From Candidatus Sulfopaludibacter sp. SbA3 (GTDB taxonomy: Bacteria > Acidobacteriota > Terriglobia > 20CM-2-55-15), in contig CAMAWS010000262.1 in assembly GCA_945861845.1 (NCBI GenBank), positions 1 through 5,391 on the forward strand: a stretch of 5,391 bases of DNA, written 5' to 3'. Positions 1 through 5,391 of the stretch are shown in pieces; positions within the stretch are counted from its first letter, which is position 1; each line of letters begins with the position of its first letter. A program made the position numbers and the translations under genes. The notes under the pieces were generated by a model. That model saw nothing but the letters and a program-made list of their open reading frames with translations. It was not told the origin of the DNA and did not search any database.

Positions 1-256
1 CCCCCTCGTAAAGCTTGATGTAAAGCTTGTCTGAACGGGAATAGACGTTCCAGTCGATACGGCGAAGATCGTCGCCGGGCATATACTGCCGGTATTCGGC
101 AAAATCCACGCTGAAGCCCAGATAGGGCGAGCGGTGCAGCCCCGAAACGAAGCCCTCGACAACCGAGCGCGCTAGCAGCTCAAGGTTCTGAATTTTCATG
201 AGAACCTTGGGATCGATAAAACGATTAGTTGGTCGGTCGGCGACAGGGGTACTCAT
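1..256 (-). CDS. DUF58 domain protein (N-terminal 85 residues, cut by window edge)
   Basis: This is the start of a DUF58-family protein, the usual partner of MoxR ATPases; the C-terminal part lies beyond position 1. The fragment holds the family's hallmark N-terminal block: F13-I-D-P-K-V-L, then residues 40-50 (L-H-R-S-P-Y-L-G-F-S-V), F52-A-E-Y-R-Q-Y, P60-G-D-D-L-R-R-I-D-W, and S73-R-S-D-K-L-Y-I-K at 73-81. DUF58 proteins have an N-terminal conserved region followed by a VWA-like fold, and their cellular role is poorly defined. The ATG at 256-254 is chosen because conserved sequence begins about residue 13, before the next in-frame Met at residue 20. No alternative ATG or GTG lies between it and the upstream in-frame stop at 301-299. 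Its Shine-Dalgarno is weak (GAG three bases upstream); Met20 has a better one (AAGG), but that start would remove conserved residues. The gene lies 67 bp downstream of the MoxR gene on the same strand, the classic MoxR-DUF58 pair. Confidence 0.93.
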   Translation of the reverse strand, partial: MSTPVADRPTNRFIDPKVLMKIQNLELLARSVVEGFVSGLHRSPYLGFSVDFAEYRQYMPGDDLRRIDWNVYSRSDKLYIKLYEG

Positions 257-323
257 TACTCTATGGTTATGACCCGTCGTCCCTGCATTCGCAGCTGCTC
301 ATGTATACCTATGCTGAATTTCA

Positions 324-1355
324 TTAGTCTTTAATTCCCGATTTCGGTACAGGCACGACTTCCAGCAACCTCCTGATGATCTCTTCCGACTTTATGCCTT
401 CCGACTCGGCGTGGAAGTTCGTCAGAAGGCGGTGCCGCAGAACCGGGAACGCGAGCGCCTGGATGTCTTCGACCGAAACGTTGTAGCGGCCGTTCATCAG
501 GGCCCTGGCCTTTGCGCCTAAAATCAAGAATTGACCGGCGCGCGGGCTGGCGCCGTAGTTAAGATACTGCTTCACAAAGTCCGGCGGATTGGCGGCCGAA
601 GGGCGACTCGCGCGAGTGAGCTGTACCGCATACTTCATCACCGATTCGGCAACGGGCATTTTTCGAACGAGCCGCTGGAACTCGATAATTTCGGGACCGC
701 TAATTGTCTTTGAAAATTCGACCGTACGAAGCGACGTGGTCTGGCTCACAACCTGGATTTCTTCTTCTTCAGACTGATAACCGATCAGGATATTAAACAT
801 GAACCGGTCGAGCTGCGCTTCCGGCAGCGGATAGGTTCCCTCGAGTTCAATCGGGTTTTGAGTAGCGAGCACATAAAAAGGCTTTTCCAGAATGTAGGTG
901 TGGCCTTCGATCGAAACCGACCCTTCCTGCATAGCTTCAAGCAGCGCGGACTGCGTCTTGGGCGGCGTTCGGTTAATTTCGTCTGCGAGAATGATGTTTG
1001 CGAAGATCGGTCCCCTCACAAAAACACGCGAGCGGTGGCCCGTGGCCTTGTCTTCTTCAATGATTTCGGTTCCCGTAATGTCCGCCGGCATCAAATCAGG
1101 CGTGAACTGAATCCTCTTGAAGTCAAGATGCAGCACCTGCGCAACCGTGGCTATCAACAATGTCTTCGCCAGGCCCGGCACGCCCGTGATCATCGAGTGG
1201 CCGCCGGTCAACAGCGACATCATGACCTGGTCCACAACCTCAGTCTGTCCGACTATGATCTTGCGAATTTCCTTATCGATCTTCTTTAGCTCGACATGAA
1301 ACCGCTCTATTATCTCGAGTTCCTTCTGCTGTTCAACGCTGGTTTCCACAATCAC
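324..1355 (-). CDS. MoxR-family AAA+ ATPase
   Basis: A complete 343-residue cytoplasmic MoxR AAA+ ATPase, close to the usual family length. All motifs are intact: Walker A G58-V-P-G-L-A-K-T65, Walker B with D125-E126 in I-L-A-D-E-I-N-R, sensor 1 around N167 (A-T-Q-N-P), the arginine-finger segment L182-D-R-F, and sensor 2 G268-A-S-P-R-A. The C-terminal lid (about 225-335) is complete. MoxR ATPases act as oligomeric chaperones that remodel or insert cofactors into clients, usually with DUF58/VWA partners; the DUF58 gene follows directly. The start is GTG. The stated start (1355) shares GTGA with the stop of the upstream TPR gene, but the GAGGT Shine-Dalgarno (1362-1358) lies only 2 bases from it. 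A second in-frame GTG at 1349-1347 has 8 bases of spacing and may be the true start, giving 341 residues. Function is clear at family level; the client is unknown. Confidence 0.97.
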   Translation of the reverse strand: MIVETSVEQQKELEIIERFHVELKKIDKEIRKIIVGQTEVVDQVMMSLLTGGHSMITGVPGLAKTLLIATVAQVLHLDFKRIQFTPDLMPADITGTEIIEEDKATGHRSRVFVRGPIFANIILADEINRTPPKTQSALLEAMQEGSVSIEGHTYILEKPFYVLATQNPIELEGTYPLPEAQLDRFMFNILIGYQSEEEEIQVVSQTTSLRTVEFSKTISGPEIIEFQRLVRKMPVAESVMKYAVQLTRASRPSAANPPDFVKQYLNYGASPRAGQFLILGAKARALMNGRYNVSVEDIQALAFPVLRHRLLTNFHAESEGIKSEEIIRRLLEVVPVPKSGIKD

Positions 1356-3952
1356 CTACCTCGTATTTTGAGTAATAGTTCCAGAGCCGGCTCATATGAT
1401 GGCGCGATCTCCAGGCTTTTAAGAACGTTGCTGCGCGCCTGGTCCCGCTTGCCTTCGCCAAAATTTGCCTCGGCAAGACGGTAATAAGCGCCGGCGCGGT
1501 CAGGAGCATTAAGAGCAATCAAGGTCTCATACTCCCGCGCTGCAGCGGCATACTGCTTCTGAGCAATCAAAATCTTTCCAAGCTTGTCATGAGCCCCCAT
1601 GTCGAGAGGCCGGATATAAACGGAACCTTCCAGTGCCTGCCGCGCGCCCGGCACATCACCGCTCTCCTCCAACAGCCCGGCGAGCTTCATGAACGAATCG
1701 TAACTGACTTCGGAATACGTCGCGAATTTCTTCAGAACGTCGATCGCCGCCTGCTTGTTGCCTTTCTTCAAGTAGGCTTCGGCCAGCGGCTCATATGGAT
1801 TGTGCTCGTCCGTATACTCCGGATACATCTCGACAGCCCGATCAAGCAGTTCAATCGCCTTGTCGGTTTCGCCTTTCTCGAGCGCCTCCTCTCCGGACGT
1901 AATCAACTCGCCGAAGGCCTTCGGCTCGATCGCCTTGACTCGATCGTCAACCCAGGCAAGGAATTGCTTGTCGAATTCTTCCACGCCGAGATTGAGCGCC
2001 TGCTGGAAAACCTGGGGCGTAGTGCGGCCTTCCTTGTACAACAACAGCATCCGCCGGATTGCCGGGAATCCAAACTTCTGCTCCACGTATTCGGATACGA
2101 GCGACGCCTGGTAATAGGAAACCAGGACTTGCTCAGGGAACTTCGGCCGGATAAAACCGTCGTTCAATTCGGCAATCGGCAGCAGCTTCTTATCCTTGAT
2201 CGCCTGCAGATATTCCAACTTCAGGTCATCGCCCCAACCCGGGAATGCCTTTCGTTCCTCGAATACCGACAGGCCTTCGGAAAACCATCGCGGGACCTTG
2301 TGATCCGTCATCTCCAGCGTGATAACGTGCGTGAATTCGTGCCAGAGCGTGCTGCCCCAGTTGAAGCTGTCTGGTTTCCTCGCCGACGGCGAATCCATGA
2401 CGACGACTTTTCCGAAGCACACACCAAGCGCGCCCAGTCCCGGCAACCCGAGAGTCCTCACAGCGAAATCCCCGTGATCCGGAAACATCTCGAAAACGAT
2501 TGGAACTTCGGGCTTGAACTCGTACTTCTCGCTGAGATCTTTGTAAGCCTTCTCGAGCAAATCGGTCACATACGGCCGAAGCTGCGCACTCTCCTTCTTG
2601 TGCAGCATGACCTTGAAATTCGGAGTCTGGAATCGATCGAAATTCACGAAGCTGTCCAGGAGAGTAAGAGTGTTGACGTTCCACACGTTAAACTTATCGC
2701 CCGCGTAGGCCTGCTCAAGCATCTCCTTGCCGGCCTGTTCCTCTCCCAATCTCAGCAGGTTCATGCCAGCCAGTCCCATCGACCTGAAATCACGCGGATT
2801 CAAGCGAATGGCCTCGCGAGCAAACTCTACTGCCTCCTTGTAAAGGCGCAGCGAAACGGAATTTTCGGCAAGCGTGTAATAAAGGTTGTTGTAAAGCGGG
2901 TTCGTGCTGAGGACCTGCTGAACGGTACGCTCAAACTCTTCCTTGTTGCCACGAACGAAATGAATCGTTGCAGCCAGACTGAAAGCTTCGGCGGACTGCC
3001 CGTTCACGGCCAGCGCCTTTGCCAGCGTCTCTTGTGCCCTATCGTATTGCTCCGATTCGATCTGCTGTCCGGCAATGAACAGGTAACCGTCAAAGTAGTT
3101 CGGATTGACCTCCATGGCCAGCTGCACCGCCTGTCCGCTCTTTTCAGGATCGGTCAAGGCAAGCTGCCTGGCGAGCCCCAGGTTCGCTTCCGGCATCTTC
3201 GGATCAATCTTCAATGCATCCTGGTAGCTGGCAATCGACTCGGGCTCATTGTACTTTTCCGCCAGGAGATTGCCCCACGCCACGAATGCCTCTGCATTGC
3301 GCGGGTTGTTTTTCGTAATGAACTTGAAAACGTCGTTGGCGTCGTAGAAATACTCCATCGCCTGCATGGCCCCGGCCACAAGCACGAGCTCATCGTTGTT
3401 CCGGATGCGATCGTTCTGGAAATCCCGGATCAGCTTGCTGTAGATGGCTTCCGCATCCGCGCGTTTTCCTGTGTCCGCCAGCGCCCGGGCCTTTTCGTAA
3501 TTGGCCGGCACGCCGACAACCGGATTATTCAGGATCGAATCAAAGTGGGTCAGGGCGCGGGCGTAGTTCCCGATCAGGTAGTTCACGCGGCCTGCAGCAA
3601 GACGCAGGGGTCCGGCAGCCGGATTGGTTTCAGACCATGCTTCGAAGCGCTCGCGGGCTTTCGTGTATTCGCCTTGCCGGGTCCATGAATAATAGAGAGC
3701 TTCAACCACTTTAGGATCGAGATTTCCACCAGCCACCGCCGACTCGAGAACAGATGCGGCTGCGCCGTAATCGCCAGTGCGGACCTGCTCCACAGCCCGC
3801 CCGGCATCGGATTGCCAGAGGGCTCCGCAGCTGAGCAAGAGGAAGGGGAGCAACAGCAGGAGCAACTTCGAATCTGGAAATGCGAAATGCGAACGACGAA
3901 ACCAAACGGGGAATTCGAAGCTCGAAATTCGAAATTCGAAGCGTTTTCTCAT
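1352..3952 (-). CDS. TPR-gluzincin-TPR lipoprotein (peptidase MA-like)
   Basis: An 866-residue predicted lipoprotein. Residues 30-41 are a Leu-rich hydrophobic core ending L-L-S-C42, a lipobox-like site (Leu at -2 is slightly atypical). TPR-like helical repeats fill about 55-425, with recurrent A-x-x-x-Y-x-x-A-L and N-P/D-P turns. A metallopeptidase domain spans about 440-675: H538-E-F-T-H542 followed by W556-F-S-E559-G, matching the gluzincin HEXXH plus downstream Glu zinc site of peptidase MA-like proteins. More TPR-like repeats fill about 680-860. The domain order suggests protein-protein docking arms around a peptidase; substrate unknown. The ATG overlaps the previous stop as ATGA and has a perfect AGGAGG seven bases upstream, so this start is firm even though it gives an unusually long 29-residue stretch before the hydrophobic core. 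That stretch is encoded by a 7-bp-period repeat (separate entry). The stop overlaps the MoxR start by 4 bp. I infer a periplasmic, membrane-anchored location. Proteolytic activity is likely from the intact ligands but not proven. Confidence 0.93.
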   Translation of the reverse strand: MRKRFEFRISSFEFPVWFRRSHFAFPDSKLLLLLLPFLLLSCGALWQSDAGRAVEQVRTGDYGAAASVLESAVAGGNLDPKVVEALYYSWTRQGEYTKARERFEAWSETNPAAGPLRLAAGRVNYLIGNYARALTHFDSILNNPVVGVPANYEKARALADTGKRADAEAIYSKLIRDFQNDRIRNNDELVLVAGAMQAMEYFYDANDVFKFITKNNPRNAEAFVAWGNLLAEKYNEPESIASYQDALKIDPKMPEANLGLARQLALTDPEKSGQAVQLAMEVNPNYFDGYLFIAGQQIESEQYDRAQETLAKALAVNGQSAEAFSLAATIHFVRGNKEEFERTVQQVLSTNPLYNNLYYTLAENSVSLRLYKEAVEFAREAIRLNPRDFRSMGLAGMNLLRLGEEQAGKEMLEQAYAGDKFNVWNVNTLTLLDSFVNFDRFQTPNFKVMLHKKESAQLRPYVTDLLEKAYKDLSEKYEFKPEVPIVFEMFPDHGDFAVRTLGLPGLGALGVCFGKVVVMDSPSARKPDSFNWGSTLWHEFTHVITLEMTDHKVPRWFSEGLSVFEERKAFPGWGDDLKLEYLQAIKDKKLLPIAELNDGFIRPKFPEQVLVSYYQASLVSEYVEQKFGFPAIRRMLLLYKEGRTTPQVFQQALNLGVEEFDKQFLAWVDDRVKAIEPKAFGELITSGEEALEKGETDKAIELLDRAVEMYPEYTDEHNPYEPLAEAYLKKGNKQAAIDVLKKFATYSEVSYDSFMKLAGLLEESGDVPGARQALEGSVYIRPLDMGAHDKLGKILIAQKQYAAAAREYETLIALNAPDRAGAYYRLAEANFGEGKRDQARSNVLKSLEIAPSYEPALELLLKIRGR
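1358..1362 (-). promoter_or_regulatory. Shine-Dalgarno GAGGT for the MoxR gene
   Basis: GAGGT lies at the end of the TPR gene. It is 2 bases from the GTG at 1355 and 8 bases from the in-frame GTG at 1349. Normal spacing favours the second GTG, while the 4-bp GTGA overlap favours the first; the sequence leaves this open. Confidence 0.6.
3867..3944. repeat. Heptanucleotide-period repeat inside a coding region
   Basis: On the plus strand two blocks have an exact 7-bp rhythm beginning GAA. Block one is 3870-3904: GAATCTG, GAAATGC, GAAATGC, GAACGAC, GAAACCA. Block two is 3917-3944: GAAGCTC, GAAATTC, GAAATTC, GAAGCGT. They are separated by AACGGG and GAATTC. The palindrome TTCGAA occurs near both ends (3867-3872 and 3935-3940). 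On the minus strand the repeat is translated as residues 5-29 of the TPR lipoprotein, rich in Phe, Arg and Ser, with FEF at 5-7 and again at 12-14. Heptanucleotide tandem repeats (STRR) are known from heterocystous cyanobacteria, but with other sequences. I have an unverified impression that Phe/Glu/Arg-rich peptides of this kind recur in environmental bacterial genomes as translated intergenic repeats. Confidence 0.8.
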
Positions 3953-4884
3953 TTCTGGCCCTCCTGAGCCCGAACCTTCTGGTTTTGAGTTGCGAGGTCT
4001 ACGAGCAGGTCTTCCATCTGCCGCTCGTAATCGGCTTCGGGCATAGCGCCCTTGAGAAGCCGGAGCGCCTCTATCTTCTGCTCGATTTCGCGCTTCTGGT
4101 TCAAGAGGGCTTGCAGGCGTGGATCCGATACCACGACCGGGCGGTCGACGGCAATAATCGTCGTTCGCGCCAGCTGGGGCACGGCCTGTATCGCGGCTCC
4201 TGTCTTGGCGCCCCCGCTGTCGGAGATCTGCGCGTGTTCAGTGGCAAGCCGGCCTTCCTCCTTATAGAAGCGCTCGACGCTGGCACTAGCGTACTTGAAA
4301 GCTTCCCAGACGGAGGTCTTCTGGTCCTTGTCCTCATCGCTGGCGGCATTCTGGAGAGCATCCAGGAAATGCTCATAGAAGACGGTTTCGTTGCCTTCGC
4401 TTCCGCTGCGAGTGGCCGTAATAATCACCCGATTTTTTCCGGCAAGCGTTTCTATGGCGCCGCCGCTGGCGCTTGTGGCGTTAACAACCACGATCCGGCC
4501 CACATTCAGGCCCGATAAGAACTGGTTGTATTCCGCCGCCGTGAGATCGCGTCCAAAGATATTGAACTTGTAGTCCGTGTCGAAGCTTCCGTGCCCAATC
4601 AAGAAGAAGAAGAATGTATCCAGAGGCTTGAGCTGCTGTTTCAGCGTGGCGAATGTCTTCTGGATCTCCGCGGCTGCCGTACCCCGGTCCGACAGGACGA
4701 AAACACGATCTGACGTAAAGCCGAGCTTCTCGGTCAGGACCTTCCTCGTGGTATCCGTCCAGGTCTTGAACCTCTCGGCGTGTTCCGGCGAACCCGCTAC
4801 GCCGCTGATTATGAGAGCGGACGAATCAGCCAGCGCACTGGCGGGCAGCAGGAGAATAAGGGCCAGGATGCAGCGTGCAATCAT
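3949..4884 (-). CDS. Secreted caspase-like (C13/C14-fold) protein, probable Cys-to-Ser variant
   Basis: A 311-residue protein with a signal peptide: residues 1-19 are short basic, hydrophobic, then A-L-A before D20, a good signal peptidase I site. The mature part looks like the caspase/legumain fold: a beta strand L-I-I-S-G near 24-28, V-F-V-L-S-D near 61-66, then F-F-F-F-L-I-G-H98-G, the usual catalytic His-Gly, and then strand V-V-V-N135-A-T-S-A-S-G-G. Peptidases of clan CD normally have A-C-x-S-G at this place; here S138-A-S-G aligns with C-x-S-G, so the nucleophile seems to be Ser. Residues about 253-311 are charged and helical, probably coiled coil. The start at 4884 is chosen over an in-frame ATG at 4935. 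It forms an ATGA overlap with the previous stop, has AAGGAG six bases upstream, and puts the signal peptide at the N-terminus. The stop overlaps the TPR gene start as ATGA. It could be a pseudoenzyme, scaffold or Ser-dependent hydrolase. Confidence 0.88.
   Translation of the reverse strand: MIARCILALILLLPASALADSSALIISGVAGSPEHAERFKTWTDTTRKVLTEKLGFTSDRVFVLSDRGTAAAEIQKTFATLKQQLKPLDTFFFFLIGHGSFDTDYKFNIFGRDLTAAEYNQFLSGLNVGRIVVVNATSASGGAIETLAGKNRVIITATRSGSEGNETVFYEHFLDALQNAASDEDKDQKTSVWEAFKYASASVERFYKEEGRLATEHAQISDSGGAKTGAAIQAVPQLARTTIIAVDRPVVVSDPRLQALLNQKREIEQKIEALRLLKGAMPEADYERQMEDLLVDLATQNQKVRAQEGQK
3960..3965 (-). promoter_or_regulatory. Shine-Dalgarno AGGAGG for the TPR lipoprotein gene
   Basis: A perfect AGGAGG lies seven bases before the ATG at 3952-3950, inside the last codons of the caspase-like gene. 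With the ATGA overlap it fixes this start upstream of the repeat-encoded segment, and so shows that the repeat is translated. Confidence 0.85.
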
Positions 4885-5391
4885 GCCATGCTCCTTCGTT
4901 TTCTCCATAACCACTCGGCGGCAAGCGTCGCGCAAAGCAGCATGAACAGGATCGGTACATCCCAGAGTTCCTTTTGTTCAACGAAGGAACTCGCTCCTTC
5001 AACATAGACCGCATCGTCAGGGACACTGCCAAGCTGCGAAAGCGGATAGTACCGGCCCCCAGTCTGCTGCGCTACGGACTGCAGGGTCCGGGCGTCCAGG
5101 GAAGCATTGTAAAACTCGACCGGGCGGTCCTGAACCTGGAATGAATGACGGTATGTGCCCAAGGTTTCGGTGCCCTGGGTCGCAACCAGTTCGACGTTGT
5201 AGATGCCGGGCTCGGTCGCATTGATCTCCGCCTGATACGTTCCGTCCTGGGCGCCGCTCCACTCCATTGCAAGAGTTTCAGTCGTCCCCGAGGGAGTGGT
5301 CACACGGGCAATTGCCCGGGCATTGTTCATCCGATCAAACGCCTTGTTCGAGACATCCCCGGTAAGCCTTACAGACTCACCCGGCAGATAG
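4881..5391 (-). CDS. Membrane protein with Ig-like region, C-terminal part (glutamine amidotransferase/VWA-like family)
   Basis: This is the last 169 residues of a longer protein; the frame is open to the window edge with no start required. Fragment residues 1-90 look like a beta-sandwich (Ig/macroglobulin-like): Y1-L-P-G-E-S-V-R-L, D49-G-T-Y-Q-A-E-I, and P61-G-I-Y-N-V-E-L are typical strands and turns. Residues 91-140 carry Q109-T-G-G-R-Y-Y-P-L, a motif common near the C-terminus of VWA/amidotransferase-like proteins from MoxR clusters. Residues 144-162 are a single membrane segment (W-D-V-P-I-L-F-M...), followed by a basic tail R-K-R-R-S-M-A, giving an outside N-terminal domain and a short cytoplasmic end. 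The family call rests on the tail pattern and the MoxR/DUF58 context; the domain that would prove it is outside the window. The stop overlaps the caspase-like gene start as ATGA. Confidence 0.85.
   Translation of the reverse strand, partial: YLPGESVRLTGDVSNKAFDRMNNARAIARVTTPSGTTETLAMEWSGAQDGTYQAEINATEPGIYNVELVATQGTETLGTYRHSFQVQDRPVEFYNASLDARTLQSVAQQTGGRYYPLSQLGSVPDDAVYVEGASSFVEQKELWDVPILFMLLCATLAAEWLWRKRRSMA
4891..4896 (-). promoter_or_regulatory. Shine-Dalgarno AAGGAG for the caspase-like gene
   Basis: AAGGAG lies six bases before the ATG at 4884-4882 and within the last codons of the upstream membrane-protein gene. It decides for the shorter 311-residue form, which begins directly with the signal peptide, over the 328-residue form starting at 4935. 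Confidence 0.8.

Noticed and set aside
283..298. Short inverted repeat (CTGC...GCAG) between MoxR and DUF58 as a terminator
   Set aside because: The stem is only about four base pairs and no T-run follows on the minus strand; it would not terminate transcription.
858..1289. A 143-codon plus-strand frame antisense to MoxR
   Set aside because: Shadow of a gene with all AAA+ motifs intact on the minus strand; no start signal or family resemblance.
1589..3688. A 699-codon open frame on the plus strand, antisense to the TPR lipoprotein gene
   Set aside because: It is in exact codon register with the real gene, so its stops correspond to TTA, CTA and TCA codons in the sense frame. It is open because the gene avoids these three codons. 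The translation has no recognisable domain, while the minus-strand frame has TPRs, HEXXH and a lipobox.
3880..4518. A 212-codon plus-strand frame spanning the junction of the caspase-like and TPR genes
   Set aside because: It runs antisense to two supported genes and across their overlap; its N-terminal low-complexity part is just the heptamer repeat read on the other strand.
4602..4613. AAG trinucleotide run (plus strand) as a microsatellite
   Set aside because: It is four Phe codons of a beta strand before the catalytic His-Gly of the caspase-like protein, where such hydrophobic runs are normal.
4885..4935. Longer start (ATG at 4935) for the caspase-like gene, adding 17 residues
   Set aside because: It would bury the signal peptide behind a charged extension, overlap the previous gene by 55 bp and lose the AAGGAG site and ATGA coupling that fit the start at 4884.

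Overview
The window is one strand-uniform gene cluster, all on the minus strand, so transcription runs from high to low coordinates. No rRNA, tRNA, transposase or CRISPR array is visible. The base composition is moderately GC-rich by eye. The gene set (MoxR ATPase, DUF58 protein, Ig/glutamine-amidotransferase-like membrane protein, caspase-like protein, TPR protein with a zinc-peptidase domain) resembles clusters I associate with Acidobacteriota and neighbouring environmental phyla. That assignment is an impression from gene content, not a measurement.

Layout in transcription order: (1) 5391-4881, C-terminal part of a large membrane protein with a beta-rich extracytoplasmic region and a final membrane segment; (2) 4884-3949, a secreted caspase/C13-like protein whose expected Cys nucleophile appears to be Ser; (3) 3952-1352, an 866-residue lipoprotein with a HEXXH gluzincin domain between two TPR arrays; (4) 1355-324, a complete MoxR-type AAA+ ATPase; (5) 256-1, the N-terminal 85 residues of a DUF58 protein, cut by the window edge. 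The first three junctions are 4-bp stop/start overlaps (ATGA, ATGA, GTGA), two with strong Shine-Dalgarno sequences, so translational coupling is likely. Only the MoxR-DUF58 junction has a gap (67 bp). No promoter or terminator is seen inside the window; the operon should start beyond 5391 and continue beyond 1.

How the genes may work together: in known MoxR systems the cytoplasmic AAA+ ATPase partners with DUF58/VWA proteins to mature or remodel a client, and membrane proteins carry the signal across the envelope. Here the module is joined to two envelope protease-fold proteins: one with an intact zinc site, and one that has the caspase-like His but apparently no Cys. A MoxR-driven envelope assembly or stress module is the natural reading, but no substrate can be named from sequence.

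The most unusual local feature is a 7-bp-period repeat of about 75 bp (3867-3944). It is translated in frame inside the lipoprotein signal region and looks like an insertion between the first four codons and the hydrophobic core.
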